Source of the DNA: Variovorax guangxiensis
GTDB lineage: Bacteria > Pseudomonadota > Gammaproteobacteria > Burkholderiales > Burkholderiaceae_C
DNA length: 64,000 nucleotides
Direction: 5' to 3'
NCBI RefSeq assembly: GCF_003952165.1
Contig: NZ_RXFT01000006.1
Location: 124,001 to 188,000 of the forward strand
Shown here: positions 37,323 to 49,462 of the stretch, one piece after another
How the letters are laid out: every line of letters begins with the position of its first letter
Position numbering within the stretch: position 1 is the first letter of the stretch
Translations under genes and position numbers: made by a program
The notes under the pieces: model-generated
What the model saw: the letters and a program-made list of their open reading frames with translations, nothing else
Databases searched by the model: none
Told to the model about the DNA's origin: nothing

Positions 37323-38073
37323 CGTCCACCGGCGTGCCGAAGATCGTGATGGTGCTGATGAAGCTCAGCACGCCGCCGGGCATCACCACCTGGAAGGGCA
37401 CGGCCACCGCCGACAGCGCGGTGTCGATGACGGGCGCGTCGTGGCTTACCGCGGGCGCCGGATAGGCTTCGAGTTCGTCGTGCAATGACTGCAGCACCGC
37501 GTCGCCCGTGGCGGCGATCTGCTGCTGCAGGCGCTCCAGCAGATGCACGCGCCACTGCGCGAGGTTGGCGATGCGCGGCGCCACGCCCTCGGGGTGCAGG
37601 CTCAGGCGCAACACGTTGATCGGCGGCTTCAGCAGTTCGGGCGAGGCGCCTTCCATCAGCAGCGGTACCAGCGCGTTGTGCGCGACCAGGTTCCAGTGGC
37701 GGTCCACGGCCAGCGCCGGAAAGGGCTCGTGGCCCTTCAGCACCAGGTCGACGGCGCGGCGCGCGGCGGCCATCGCGGGGTCGTCGAGCGAGCGCTGCCT
37801 GTACATCGGCGCGAAGCCGGCGGCCACCAGCAGCGCATTGCGCTCGCGCAGCGGAACCTCGAGCCGCTCGGCCAGCCGCAGCACCATCTCGCGGCTGGGC
37901 GCGGCGCGGCCGGTTTCGACGTAGCTCAGGTGCCGGGTAGAGACCTCGGCCTCCTGCGCCAGGTCGAGCTGGCTGAGCCGGCGATGGGTGCGCCAGTGCC
38001 GCAGGTGCGCGCCGAACGGGTCGCGCGCGCCGGGCTGGCCGGCCTTGGACGTGTGGGAGCGGGTGGTGTTCAT
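37222..38073 (-). CDS. XRE-family regulator with MmyB-like ligand domain
   Basis: A 283-residue regulator. An XRE-type helix-turn-helix spans about residues 20-80 (FGAHLRHWRTHRRLSQLDLA, then EAEVSTRHLSYVETGRAAPS), followed by an MmyB-like (PAS-related) domain with the typical HEPFPALAVDRHWNLVAHNA stretch (about 112-131) and a C-terminal ALSAVAVPFQVVMPGGVLSF segment. Such proteins often bind fatty-acid-like or other small hydrophobic ligands, but the ligand is not known here. It is divergent from a small membrane protein at 38208, with two adjoining palindromes between them. Its end overlaps the fadE end by 101 bp. Confidence 0.88.
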   Translation of the reverse strand: MNTTRSHTSKAGQPGARDPFGAHLRHWRTHRRLSQLDLAQEAEVSTRHLSYVETGRAAPSREMVLRLAERLEVPLRERNALLVAAGFAPMYRQRSLDDPAMAAARRAVDLVLKGHEPFPALAVDRHWNLVAHNALVPLLMEGASPELLKPPINVLRLSLHPEGVAPRIANLAQWRVHLLERLQQQIAATGDAVLQSLHDELEAYPAPAVSHDAPVIDTALSAVAVPFQVVMPGGVLSFISTITIFGTPVDVTLQELAVESFFPADEQTAAALTALAAQQQQAG

Positions 38074-38095
38074 GGACCCGCATTCTGGCGTGGCG

Positions 38096-38125
38096 ATGGC
38101 GCGGCGCCATGACCTCCCAGGTCAT
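38096..38125. promoter_or_regulatory. Two adjoining perfect palindromes, candidate XRE operators
   Basis: ATGGCGC-G-GCGCCAT (38096-38110) and ATGACCT-CCC-AGGTCAT (38109-38125) share two bases and sit between the divergent XRE and membrane-protein starts. Two perfect 7-bp inverted repeats back to back are unlikely by chance and suit a dimeric HTH regulator, but binding is inferred. Confidence 0.55.
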
Positions 38126-38207
38126 CGACCCGATGCAGCGGAGCCGGAATCATCGACCCCAACGCGGCAGGACTGGCTTGCGGCGTAACCACCCAAGGAG
38201 CGATTCC

Positions 38208-38651
38208 ATGTCCGCCATGTCCATCTTCGCATCCCCCCGCTTCCTGCCCAACGTGATGTGGGCCGACGCCGCCTCCTGCGCCGCCACCGGCGCGCTGCAG
38301 GTCGCCTTCACCGGCGCGCTCGCCGGGCTGACCGGGCTGCCGGCGCCGCTGCTCATGGGCACCGGCGTGTTCCTTCTGGCCTACGCGGCCATGGCGGCCT
38401 TCATGGCCAGCCGCAGCACGCCGCCGCGCACGCTGATCGGCCTTGTCGTCGTCGGCAATTTCGGCTGGGCCGTGGCCTGCATCTCGCTGCTGGTGAGCGG
38501 CATCTTCCCGGTCACCGCCGTGGGCGTGGCCTGGGTGCTGGCGCAGGCCGTGTGCGTGATCGTGCTGGCCGAGCTGCAGTGGACCGGGCTGCGCCGCAGC
38601 CGTGGCAACGCAGGCTCCGCCGCGAGCCTGACGCCGGCCGGCCGCTGGTGA
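38208..38651 (+). CDS. Small four-helix membrane protein
   Basis: A 147-residue integral membrane protein with four predicted helices ([20 protein letters not shown], then [40 protein letters not shown] and [20 protein letters not shown]). A strong AAGGAG lies 7 bp before the ATG, which fixes the start well inside a longer open frame. I do not recognise a named family beyond a resemblance to small uncharacterised DUF membrane proteins. It is divergent from the XRE regulator and is its likeliest target. Confidence 0.82.
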   Translation: MSAMSIFASPRFLPNVMWADAASCAATGALQVAFTGALAGLTGLPAPLLMGTGVFLLAYAAMAAFMASRSTPPRTLIGLVVVGNFGWAVACISLLVSGIFPVTAVGVAWVLAQAVCVIVLAELQWTGLRRSRGNAGSAASLTPAGRW

Positions 38652-38806
38652 GCCGGCGCATGCCCGCGGCGCCTCTGTTTCCCGCGCTTTTCGCGATGAG
38701 GAAGCAGGGGGCCGGAAGAGGCGCTTCGAGAGAAGACCGACTACAACGGTTGACATTCATCCCAGCTATCCTTGAGAGGCTTCCACGAACAAACAGGAGT
38801 CTCTCC

Positions 38807-41674
<2,868 letters not shown>

Positions 41675-41731
41675 GCGGCCGCTGGGGCGGGCGCAGGCGC
41701 ATCTTGCGTCCGCGCCGGCTCCTTCTTCTCC

Positions 41732-42193
41732 ATGATTCGCATCGGCCTGATTTCCGACACCCACGGGCTGATGCGGCCCGAGGCGCTCGCCTTCCTGGAG
41801 GGTAGCGACTTCATCGTCCACGGCGGCGACATCGGCAACGCCGGCATCCTCGAAGCGCTGGCGCGCATCGCGCCGCTGACGGTCGTGCGGGGCAACAACG
41901 ACCGCGAAGCCTGGGCCGATCGCATCGCCGAGACCGAACTGGTGACCTTCGGCGATGTGCGCCTCTACGCCATCCACGATCTCGCGCAGATCGACATCGA
42001 CCCGCGCGCGGCGGGCGTGCGCGTGGTGGTTTCCGGCCATTCGCACAAGCCGAAGGTGCAGGAGCGCGACGGCGTGCTCTACGTCAATCCTGGTAGCGCG
42101 GGGCCGAGGCGGTTCAGGCTGCCGATCTCGGCGGCCGAGCTGCGCATCGACGGCGGCGCGGTCAGCGCCCACGTCGCCGAACTGGTTTCCTGA
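41732..42193 (+). CDS. YfcE/MJ0936-family metallophosphoesterase
   Basis: A 153-residue calcineurin-like phosphodiesterase of the YfcE type. Metal-binding motifs are in order: GLISDTHG (Asp, His, about residues 5-12), VHGGDIGNAG (about 30), RGNNDRE (about 50), VSGHSHKPKV (about 100) and YVNPGSAGPRRF (about 117). Members hydrolyse phosphodiesters on small molecules; the physiological substrate is usually unknown. It starts 57 bp after acnA and may be co-transcribed with it. Confidence 0.92.
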   Translation: MIRIGLISDTHGLMRPEALAFLEGSDFIVHGGDIGNAGILEALARIAPLTVVRGNNDREAWADRIAETELVTFGDVRLYAIHDLAQIDIDPRAAGVRVVVSGHSHKPKVQERDGVLYVNPGSAGPRRFRLPISAAELRIDGGAVSAHVAELVS

Positions 42194-42267
42194 CGCTGCC
42201 GCTCCGGCGGGAGCGGGTAGGGCGAAGCGGGCAGGGCAATCATTACCATTCGGCAAGAAAAGTCCAC

Positions 42268-42288
42268 AAATGAGAATGTTTCTTATTT
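42268..42288 (+). promoter_or_regulatory. Fur-like box upstream of efeUOB
   Basis: AAATGAGAA, a TGT centre and TTCTTATTT form a 9-3-9 inverted repeat with one mismatch, close to the Fur consensus of AT-rich GAATGATAA-like arms. It lies 115 bp before efeU. Iron repression of the EFE genes through this site is inferred. Confidence 0.7.
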
Positions 42289-42402
42289 GATGCGCTATGC
42301 TCGGACGCTCCTCCGTGGAGCCAGAAGCAAAGGCAAACGCAGACTCGCGCGCTCACCCATGCCGGCTCCGGAGAGCCTCAACCGCCTCCATTTCCGAAGC
42401 CG

Positions 42403-43239
42403 ATGCTCATTCCATTCCTCATCATGCTGCGCGAAGGCATCGAAGCCGCGCTGATCGTCGGCATCGTTGCCAGCTACCTCAAGCAGAGCGGACGCGGCGC
42501 GCTGATGCCCGCGGTGTGGGTCGGCGTGTTGCTGGCCGCCGCGCTCTCGCTGTTCGCGGGCGCCGGCCTGCAACTGCTGGCAGCGGAGTTCCCGCAGAAG
42601 CAGCAGGAGCTGTTCGAGGGCGTGGTCGGGCTGATCGCAGTGGTCATGCTGACCTCGATGGTGTTCTGGATGCGCAAGGCCGCGCGCTCGATCAAGGGCG
42701 AGCTGCAGGCCTCCATCGACAAGGCACTCGGCAAGGGTGCGGACGGGCAGGGCTGGGCGCTGATCGGCATGGTGTTCCTGGCCGTGGCGCGCGAGGGGCT
42801 GGAGTCGGTGTTCTTCCTGCTGGCCGTGTTCCAGCAGAGCAGCGGCTGGGAGGCGCCGGTGGGCGCGCTGGGCGGCATCGCGGTCTCGGTGGCGATCGGC
42901 TGGGGCCTGTATTCGGGCGGCGTGCGGCTCGACCTGCGCCGCTTCTTCCGCTTCACCGGCCTCTTCATCCTGCTGGTGGCCGCGGGCCTGCTGGCCGGCG
43001 TGCTGCGCAAGCTGCACGAAGGCGGCGTCTGGAACCACCTGCAGACGGTGGTGTTCGACATGAGCACCGCGCTGCCGATGGACAGCCCCCTGGGCGCCGT
43101 GCTCTCGGGCCTGCTGGGCTACCAGGCCGCACCGGTGGTGGGCGAGGTCGTCGTCTACCTGGCCTTCCTGGCCGTCTCGCTGTTCTTCTTCCTGCGCCCG
43201 GCCGCCGCGCCGGCGCCTCGCGCGGCCGTGGCTCGCTGA
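42403..43239 (+). CDS. efeU: Ferrous iron permease EfeU (FTR1 family)
   Basis: A 278-residue inner-membrane iron permease. Two REGxE motifs of the FTR1 family are visible: LREGIEAALIVG (about residues 9-20) and AREGLESVFFLLA (about 128-140), in transmembrane helices. About seven helices are apparent, ending SLFFFLRPAAA. It is followed 8 bp later by efeO and then efeB, giving the complete EfeUOB ferrous iron uptake system. A Fur-like box lies upstream. Confidence 0.95.
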   Translation: MLIPFLIMLREGIEAALIVGIVASYLKQSGRGALMPAVWVGVLLAAALSLFAGAGLQLLAAEFPQKQQELFEGVVGLIAVVMLTSMVFWMRKAARSIKGELQASIDKALGKGADGQGWALIGMVFLAVAREGLESVFFLLAVFQQSSGWEAPVGALGGIAVSVAIGWGLYSGGVRLDLRRFFRFTGLFILLVAAGLLAGVLRKLHEGGVWNHLQTVVFDMSTALPMDSPLGAVLSGLLGYQAAPVVGEVVVYLAFLAVSLFFFLRPAAAPAPRAAVAR

Positions 43240-43247
43240 CACCTGCA

Positions 43248-44444
43248 ATGTCCTCTTCTTCTTCTTCTTCCGACAACAAGCCCTCTTCGTCCAACCTGAT
43301 GCGCGCGGCGGTGGCCGCCTCGGCGCTGCTGGTGGTCGCCGGCCTCGCGGCCTTCTGGTATGCCTCGAACGAGGCGCGCAAGGCGCCTGCCAGGGCGGCC
43401 GACAACGCCGTCACCGTCACCATCCAGGGCAACGCCTGCGAGCCCAACGAGATCACCGTGCCGGCGGGGCGCACCACCTTCACCATCGTCAACAAGTCGA
43501 ACCGCGCGCTCGAGTGGGAGATTCTCGACGGCGTGATGGTGGTGGAGGAGCGCGAGAACATCGCGCCGGGCTTCTCGCAGACCATGACGGTCAAGCTGCA
43601 GCCGGGCGAATTCGCCATCACCTGCGGCCTGCTGAGCAATCCGCGCGGCAAGCTGCGCGTGACGCCGTCGGCCGCATCGGACGCCGAAGCGGCCCGGCCC
43701 TCGCTGGTCAACTACGTGGGCGCGCTGGCCGAGTACCAGACCTTCCTGCGGCTCGAAGCCGGTTCGCTCGACGACGCGGTGCGCGCGTTGACCGACGCCA
43801 TCAAGGCCGGCGACCTGCAGCAGGCGAGGGCGCTCTACACGCCGGCGCACCAGGCCTACAAGCGCATCGAACCGATGGCCGAGTTGTTCGCCGACCTCGA
43901 CACCCGCATCAACGCGCGCGCCGACTACTTCGAGAAGCGAGAGGCCGACCCGGGCTTCACCGGCTTCCACCGCATCGAGTACGGGCTGTACGGCCAGAAC
44001 GAAACCAAGAGCCTGGCGCCCGTCGCCGACAGGCTCATCGCCGACATCGGCGTGCTCAAGGAGCGCCTGCGCGGGCTCAACGTGCCGCCCGAGCGGCTCG
44101 CGGGCTCGGCCTCGAAGCTGCTGCGCCGCGTGGCCGACAACCTGCCGGCCGGCGGCGAGGACCACTACGGGCACGCCGAGGCCGCGAACCTGCAGGGCAG
44201 CTACGAGGGCACGAAGAAGATCGCCGACCTGCTGCAGCCGCTGCTCGTGAAGGCCGCGCCCGCGCTGCAGAAGAGCGTGGACGAGCGCTTCGCGGCCTTC
44301 GACGCCGCGCTGGGGGCCTACCGCGAGGGCGAGGGCTTCAAGCCCGCGCCGCTCGACGAGGCGCAGAGAAAGGCGATGGCCGAAACCGTGCGCGCGCTGG
44401 CCGAGGAGTTCGGCAAGGTGAACGCGGCGCTCGGGCTGGAATGA
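43248..44444 (+). CDS. efeO: Iron uptake protein EfeO with cupredoxin and M75 domains
   Basis: A 398-residue periplasmic component of EfeUOB. After a Ser-rich start ([11 protein letters not shown]) and one hydrophobic signal-anchor (about residues 18-38), a cupredoxin domain spans about 50-145 ([20 protein letters not shown] and [16 protein letters not shown], with Cys and Met ligand candidates). An M75/imelysin-like domain follows from about 155 to the end, with its HxxE metal motif in [12 protein letters not shown] (about 242). This two-domain form is the classical EfeO. Confidence 0.94.
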   Translation: MSSSSSSSDNKPSSSNLMRAAVAASALLVVAGLAAFWYASNEARKAPARAADNAVTVTIQGNACEPNEITVPAGRTTFTIVNKSNRALEWEILDGVMVVEERENIAPGFSQTMTVKLQPGEFAITCGLLSNPRGKLRVTPSAASDAEAARPSLVNYVGALAEYQTFLRLEAGSLDDAVRALTDAIKAGDLQQARALYTPAHQAYKRIEPMAELFADLDTRINARADYFEKREADPGFTGFHRIEYGLYGQNETKSLAPVADRLIADIGVLKERLRGLNVPPERLAGSASKLLRRVADNLPAGGEDHYGHAEAANLQGSYEGTKKIADLLQPLLVKAAPALQKSVDERFAAFDAALGAYREGEGFKPAPLDEAQRKAMAETVRALAEEFGKVNAALGLE

Positions 44445-44460
44445 GTTGAGAGACAGCACC

Positions 44461-45744
44461 ATGGACAAGTCGAACAAGCCCGAGCCCGTTTCACCGCACC
44501 GCCGCCGCATGCTCGGCGCGGCAGGCGCAGCCTTCGCCGGCCTCGCTGCAACTTCTACCCGTGCTGCCGCGCCCGACAACGGCGCGCAGGTCACCGACGC
44601 GCCGCAGAGCACCCACACGCAGGACCGCGTGCCCTTCCTCGGCAGGCACCAGGCCGGCATCGTGACGCCGCGCCCGACGGCCGGGATGATCGCGTCGTTC
44701 TACGTGCTGGCCGAGAACCGCGCCGACCTGGAGCGCCTGTTCCGCACGCTCACCGAGCGCATCGCCTTCCTCACGCAGGGCGGGCCGCAGACGGACCCCG
44801 ACCCCAGGCTCCCGCCGGCGGGCTCGGGCATCCTCGGGCCGGTGGTTCAGCCCGATGCGCTGACCGTGACCGTGTCGGTCGGCGCATCGCTGTTCGACGA
44901 GCGCTTCGGCCTCGCGAAGAAGAAGCCGCTGCGGCTGAGCCAAATGCAGCGCCACCCGAACGACGCGCTCGATGCCGCGCTGTGCCACGGCGACCTGTCG
45001 ATCCAGTTCTGCGCCAACACGCCCGACACCAACATCCACGCGCTGCGCGACATCATCAAGAACACGCCCGACCTGCTGGTGCTGCACTGGAAGCAGGAAG
45101 GCACGGTGCCGCCGATTCCGGCCGTGCCCGGCAAGCCGGCCGAGAGTGCGCGCAACTTCCTCGGCTTCAGGGACGGCTCGGCCAACCCCGACTCGGCCGA
45201 CGGCGCTCTCATGGACCGCATCGTCTGGGTGCAGCCCGGCAGCGACGAACCGGCCTGGGCCGCGGGCGGCAGCTACCAGGCGGTGCGCATCATCCGCAAC
45301 TTCGTCGAGCGCTGGGACCGCACGCCGCTGCAGGAGCAGGAGGCCATCATGGGCCGCCTGAAACCCACCGGCGCGCCGATGGACGGCGGCAAGACCGAGC
45401 ACGACGTGCCCGACTACACGAAGGACCCCGAAGGCAAGGTCACGCCGATGGATGCGCACATCCGCCTGGCGAACCCGCGCACCAGGGCTTCGGACAAGAA
45501 CCTGATGCTGCGCCGGCCCTTCAACTATTCGAACGGCGTCACCAAGTCGGGCCAGCTCGAGATGGGGCTGCTGTTCATCTGCTACCAGGCCAACCTCGAG
45601 AACGGCTTCATCGCCGTGCAGAAGCGCCTCGACGGCGAGCCGCTCGAGGAATACATCAAGCCCATCGGCGGCGGCTTTTTCTTCACGCTGCCGGGCGTGC
45701 GGGACGAGCGCGACTGGCTCGGGCGCTCGCTGATGTCCGCCTGA
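44461..45744 (+). CDS. efeB: Deferrochelatase/peroxidase EfeB (DyP type)
   Basis: A 427-residue haem-binding dye-decolourising peroxidase, exported by Tat. The twin-arginine motif [18 protein letters not shown] is near residues 15-32. The DyP signature GxxDG appears as [12 protein letters not shown] (about residue 235), and [13 protein letters not shown] and [10 protein letters not shown] mark the haem-pocket side. The ATG at MDKSNKPEP is preferred to a TTG five codons upstream. It follows efeO by 16 bp. It probably oxidises ferrous iron or releases haem iron in the periplasm for uptake by EfeUO. Confidence 0.94.
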   Translation: MDKSNKPEPVSPHRRRMLGAAGAAFAGLAATSTRAAAPDNGAQVTDAPQSTHTQDRVPFLGRHQAGIVTPRPTAGMIASFYVLAENRADLERLFRTLTERIAFLTQGGPQTDPDPRLPPAGSGILGPVVQPDALTVTVSVGASLFDERFGLAKKKPLRLSQMQRHPNDALDAALCHGDLSIQFCANTPDTNIHALRDIIKNTPDLLVLHWKQEGTVPPIPAVPGKPAESARNFLGFRDGSANPDSADGALMDRIVWVQPGSDEPAWAAGGSYQAVRIIRNFVERWDRTPLQEQEAIMGRLKPTGAPMDGGKTEHDVPDYTKDPEGKVTPMDAHIRLANPRTRASDKNLMLRRPFNYSNGVTKSGQLEMGLLFICYQANLENGFIAVQKRLDGEPLEEYIKPIGGGFFFTLPGVRDERDWLGRSLMSA

Positions 45745-45801
45745 AGGCCGGTCTGCCAGAGGCCCGCAAGATTTTCATCACTGCCCAGAACAAGGAGATC
45801 C

Positions 45802-46638
45802 ATGACCGTGCAGTTCCGCCGCCACTTCCTCACCACTCTCGTCGCAGGCTTCGCCGGGCTTCATGTCGCCGGCGCGCAGGCCGCCGTGTCGCCGCTCGAA
45901 CTGGTCGGCCCGATCTCCGACTACAAGATCTACGTCGCCGAGAACGTGCGCAAGCTGGCGGCGGACACGCGCGCCTTCACCGCCGCGGTGAAGGCCGGCG
46001 ACGTCGAGAAGGCGAAGAAGCTCTATGCGCCCACGCGCACCAGCTACGAGCGCATCGAGCCGGTGGCCGAGCTCTTCAACGATCTCGACAAAGCGATCGA
46101 TTCGCGCGCCGACGACCACGAGAAGGCCGAGAAGGACCCGGATTTCGGCGGCTTCCACCGCATCGAACACGGCCTGTGGGTGCAGAAGAGCACCAAGGGG
46201 CTGAACCTCGTGGCCGACAAGCTGCTGGCCGACGTGCTCGAACTGCAGAAGCGCCTGGCCGCGCTGACCTTCCCGCCTGAGAAGGTGGTGGGCGGCGCCG
46301 CCGTGCTGATGGAGGAGGTGGCGGCCACCAAGATCTCCGGCGAGGAGAACCGCTACAGCCACACCGACCTGTGGGACTTCCAGTCGAACTTCGAGGGCGC
46401 CTACAAGATCGTCGAACTGCTGCGCCCGCTGGTCGTGAAGGAGAACAAGGCCTTCTCGGACAAGGCCGAGGCCAACTTCAAGGTGGTTTTCGACACGCTG
46501 GCCAAGTACCGCACGGCCGACGGCGGCTTCGAAACCTATTCGAAGCTCAGCGAGCGCGACCGCAAGCTGCTGGCCGGGCGGGTCAACACGCTGGCCGAAG
46601 ACCTCTCCAAACTGCGCGGCATGCTGGGGCTGAACTAG
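45802..46638 (+). CDS. EfeM/EfeO-like M75 protein without cupredoxin domain
   Basis: A 278-residue secreted protein (signal peptide RRHFLTTLVAGFAGLHVAGAQ). It consists only of the M75 EfeO domain: ELVGPISDYKIYVAENVRKL near the mature start, HxxE in GFHRIEHGLWVQ (about residue 115), and SHTDLWDFQSNFEGAYKIVE (about 190). It resembles the C-terminal domain of the EfeO at 43248 and is the EfeM type. It follows efeB by 57 bp, giving this cluster two EfeO-like binding proteins, one with and one without a cupredoxin domain. Confidence 0.92.
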   Translation: MTVQFRRHFLTTLVAGFAGLHVAGAQAAVSPLELVGPISDYKIYVAENVRKLAADTRAFTAAVKAGDVEKAKKLYAPTRTSYERIEPVAELFNDLDKAIDSRADDHEKAEKDPDFGGFHRIEHGLWVQKSTKGLNLVADKLLADVLELQKRLAALTFPPEKVVGGAAVLMEEVAATKISGEENRYSHTDLWDFQSNFEGAYKIVELLRPLVVKENKAFSDKAEANFKVVFDTLAKYRTADGGFETYSKLSERDRKLLAGRVNTLAEDLSKLRGMLGLN

Positions 46639-46641
46639 GCT

Positions 46642-46735
46642 CGCCCCCAGTCTTCGCGCACTTCGTGTCGCTTCGCCAACCCCCTTCCGGGGCAACACCA
46701 GCGGCCCGGCAAAGCCGGTTCCGCGGTGTTTCTGG
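46642..46735 (+). repeat. Dispersed 3'-end repeat, copy 1
   Basis: A repeat of about 94 bp that starts 4 bp after the efeM-like stop, in the same orientation. It contains CACTTCGTGTCGC and a long hairpin: outer arm AACACC pairs with GGTGTT around inner stem CCGGC-AAA-GCCGG (46694-46730). It is nearly identical to the elements at 49044 and 50682. Confidence 0.88.
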
Positions 46736-46774
46736 CCCTGCAGCCCGCATTTCTGAGGGGTTGGTCAGGTTTTC

Positions 46775-46793
46775 GCGAGTGAGAATTGCTAGC
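46775..46793 (+). promoter_or_regulatory. Fur-like box upstream of feoAB
   Basis: GCGAGTGAGAATTGCTAGC matches the classic 19-bp Fur consensus at 11 of 19 positions and is best in its left half (TGAGAAT). It lies about 55 bp before the assigned feoA start, a reasonable operator position. Confidence 0.5.
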
Positions 46794-46847
46794 ATCTGGG
46801 TTTTGCTTACAGATGCGCCCGATATTCAGGGCGCCTCCGCCCCCACC

Positions 46848-47150
46848 GTGCGAACCAACGATTTCGGCGCGGCGCCGACCACCGCCGTCGCCCTGCGCCT
46901 CGACCAGCTTCCCAACAACCAGTGGGCCACCGTGCTCGACGTGGCGCGCCCCGAGAGCGCCGACGACCGCGAGCTCGTCCTGCGCCTGACCGAAATCGGC
47001 TTCGTGCCGGGCGAGGCGGTGCGCATCGTCGCCAGCGGCATCCCGGGACGCGAGCCGCTGGCCGTGCGCCTGGGGCACACCACCTTCGCGCTGCGCCGCC
47101 ACGAGGCCGCGCTGATCCACGTCACGCCGGGAGCCGCCAACCATGGTTGA
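46848..47150 (+). CDS. feoA: Ferrous iron transport protein FeoA
   Basis: SH3-like small protein (about 100 residues) that supports the FeoB ferrous transporter. The core LTEIGFVPGEAVRIVASGIP and PLAVRLGHTTFALRRHEAAL is clear FeoA. No ATG lies in a suitable place: GTG at 46848 is chosen, with GTG at 46779 as an alternative that would run into the Fur-like box. It overlaps feoB by 8 bp. Confidence 0.85.
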   Translation: MRTNDFGAAPTTAVALRLDQLPNNQWATVLDVARPESADDRELVLRLTEIGFVPGEAVRIVASGIPGREPLAVRLGHTTFALRRHEAALIHVTPGAANHG

Positions 47151-49038
47151 AGCCGTCATCCAGGGGCCGGGCCGCCTCGCGCCTACCGCACAGCCGGGCC
47201 GCATCGCGCTGCTGGGCAATCCCAACTGCGGCAAGACCGCGCTGTTCAACCTGCTCACCGGCAGCCGCCAGAAGGTCGCCAACTACGCGGGCGTGACCGT
47301 CGAGCGCAAGGAGGGCACGCTGCGCACGCCCTCGGGCCGCCGCGTCTTCGTGCTCGACCTGCCGGGCGCCTACAGCCTGAACGCGCTGAGCGCCGACGAG
47401 GCCGTCACCCGCGACATCGTCACCGGCCAGAGCAAGGAAGCGCTGCCCGACCTGCTGGTGTGCGTCACCGACGCCACCAACCTGCGCCTGAACCTGCGGC
47501 TGGTGCTCGAAGCCAGGCGCCTCGGCCTGCCGATGGTGGTGGCGCTCAACATGACCGACATGGCGAAGAAGCAGGGCATCGCGGTCGACACGGCCGTGCT
47601 CGCGCGCGAACTCGGCGTGCCGGTCATCGAGACCGTCGGCGTGCACACCGGCGGCGCGCAGGGCCTGCTCGAAGCCCTCGACACCCCCGTGGCCGCTGCC
47701 ACGCCCCAGCCCTGGAAGGCACCGGGCCTGGACGACGTGCTGGCCACGCAGCGCGAGGTGCGCCGCATCCTCGGCCTCGCGGTGAAGGAGCCGGTCGGCA
47801 GCCTCGCCACCAGCGACCGCATCGACCGCGTGGTGCTGCACCCCGTGTGGGGCATGCTGGTGCTGGCCGTGACCATGTTCCTGATGTTCCAGGCCGTGTT
47901 CAGCTGGGCAAACGTGCCGATGGACGCCATCAAGGCCGGCACCGAGGGGCTGGGCAACCTGCTGAAGACCTACATGCCCGAGGGCATGCTGCAGAGCCTG
48001 CTGGTCGACGGCGTGATCGCGGGCGTGGGCGGCGTCATCGTCTTCCTGCCGCAGATCCTGATTCTTTTCCTCTTCATCCTCGCGCTGGAAGACTCGGGCT
48101 ACCTGCCGCGCGCGGCCTTCCTGCTCGACCGCGTGATGGGCACCGTGGGGCTGTCGGGCCGCTCGTTCATTCCGCTGCTGTCGAGCTTCGCCTGCGCCAT
48201 TCCGGGCGTGATGGCCACGCGCACCATCAGCAACTGGCGCGACCGCATCACGACGATCATGATCGCGCCCCTGATGACCTGCTCGGCGCGGCTGCCCGTG
48301 TATGCGCTGCTCATCGCGGCCTTCATCCCGGCGCGTACCGTGGGCGGCATCTTCAACCTGCAGGGTGTGGTGCTGTTCGCGCTGTACGTGTTCGGCATCG
48401 TCTCGGCGATGGCCGTGGCCTGGGTCATGAAGCGCTTCCGCGACAGCACGCAGCACTCGCCGCTGCTCATGGAGCTGCCGGCCTACCGCTGGCCCAACCT
48501 GCGCAACCTGGCGCTGGGCCTGTACGAGCGCGCATGGATCTTCATCCAGCGCGTGGGCACGATCATCCTGACGCTGACGATCCTGCTGTGGTTCCTCTCG
48601 ACCTTCCCGTCGCCGCCCGAAGGCGCGACCGGCCCGGCCATCCAGTACAGCCTGGCCGGCATGATCGGCCGCGGCCTGGAGCACATCTTCGCGCCCATCG
48701 GCTTCAACTGGCAGATCTCGATCGCGCTGGTGCCGGGCATGGCGGCGCGCGAAGTGGCCGTGGGCGCGCTGGGCACCGTGTATGCGCTGTCGGCTACCGG
48801 TGACGACGTGGCGGGCGCGCTGGAGCCGCTCATCGCCGGCAGCTGGACGCTGGCCACCGCGCTGTCGCTGCTGGTCTGGTACGTGTTCGCGCCGCAGTGC
48901 ATCTCGACGCTGGCGGCGGTGAAGCGCGAGACGGGCTCCTGGAAGTACGTCTGGATCATGGCCGGCTACCTCTTCGCGCTGGCCTACATGGCCTGCTTCA
49001 TCACCTACCACGTTGCAGTGGCACTCGGGGCGGGGTAA
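47143..49038 (+). CDS. feoB: Ferrous iron transporter FeoB
   Basis: A 631-residue inner-membrane GTPase-linked Fe(II) transporter, shorter than E. coli FeoB (773). G-protein motifs: G1 LLGNPNCGKTALFN (about residues 24-37), G3 DLPGAYSLN (about 70) and G4 LNMTDMAKK (about 142). The membrane part from about residue 225 includes two gate-like segments, PLLSSFACAIPGVMATRTIS (about 345) and PGMAAREVAVGALGTVYALS (about 530). Translation is coupled to feoA. A copy of the dispersed repeat follows the stop, then a Cys-rich small protein. Confidence 0.96.
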   Translation: MVEAVIQGPGRLAPTAQPGRIALLGNPNCGKTALFNLLTGSRQKVANYAGVTVERKEGTLRTPSGRRVFVLDLPGAYSLNALSADEAVTRDIVTGQSKEALPDLLVCVTDATNLRLNLRLVLEARRLGLPMVVALNMTDMAKKQGIAVDTAVLARELGVPVIETVGVHTGGAQGLLEALDTPVAAATPQPWKAPGLDDVLATQREVRRILGLAVKEPVGSLATSDRIDRVVLHPVWGMLVLAVTMFLMFQAVFSWANVPMDAIKAGTEGLGNLLKTYMPEGMLQSLLVDGVIAGVGGVIVFLPQILILFLFILALEDSGYLPRAAFLLDRVMGTVGLSGRSFIPLLSSFACAIPGVMATRTISNWRDRITTIMIAPLMTCSARLPVYALLIAAFIPARTVGGIFNLQGVVLFALYVFGIVSAMAVAWVMKRFRDSTQHSPLLMELPAYRWPNLRNLALGLYERAWIFIQRVGTIILTLTILLWFLSTFPSPPEGATGPAIQYSLAGMIGRGLEHIFAPIGFNWQISIALVPGMAAREVAVGALGTVYALSATGDDVAGALEPLIAGSWTLATALSLLVWYVFAPQCISTLAAVKRETGSWKYVWIMAGYLFALAYMACFITYHVAVALGAG

Positions 49039-49043
49039 AAAAG

Positions 49044-49136
49044 CACACCCCCAGGCTTGCCCACTTCGTGTGGCCGCCCCCCTTCTCCGGGGGCAATACC
49101 TGCGGCCCGGCAAAGCCGGTTCCGCGGTATTCCCCG
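49044..49136 (+). repeat. Dispersed 3'-end repeat, copy 2
   Basis: A repeat of about 93 bp starting 6 bp after the feoB stop in the same orientation. It has the same inner stem CCGGC-AAA-GCCGG, while the outer arms read AATACC and GGTATT, a compensated change relative to copy 1 (AACACC/GGTGTT). Confidence 0.88.
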
Positions 49137-49169
49137 CGGTGTAGGCTTCGGGATTGGAGTATTTGAGAT

Positions 49170-49457
49170 ATGACGCAACAACTGATCGTCGGATTGATCG
49201 TCGCGGCCGCCGCGTTCTACGCGGTCTGGCGCTGGATGCCCGCAGGGTGGCGCCGTGGCGCCGCGCAGAAGCTCGCGGCCGGCACGCAGCGCGCGGGCCT
49301 GATCGACGAAGAACGCGCCAAGGAACTGGCGGCCTCGCTTGCCAAGACATCGGGCTGCGGCTCGTGCGACACCTGCGGCAGCTGCGCTCCCAAGGCACCC
49401 CTCAAACAACCGGAAGCCGAACAGGTCGCCAGCAGCCCGTCCATGCACGGCCGCTGA
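49170..49457 (+). CDS. FeoB-associated Cys-rich membrane protein
   Basis: A 95-residue protein with one N-terminal transmembrane helix (LIVGLIVAAAAFYAVWRWM) and a cytoplasmic Cys cluster SGCGSCDTCGSCAPK near residues 66-80. This helix-plus-CxxC arrangement is seen in small proteins encoded after feoB and may play a FeoC-like or Fe-S-sensing role. It is separated from feoB by the repeat, with 131 bp between stop and start. The exact family name (DUF6587 or FeoB_associated) is from memory. Confidence 0.8.
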   Translation: MTQQLIVGLIVAAAAFYAVWRWMPAGWRRGAAQKLAAGTQRAGLIDEERAKELAASLAKTSGCGSCDTCGSCAPKAPLKQPEAEQVASSPSMHGR

Positions 49458-49462
49458 GACCG

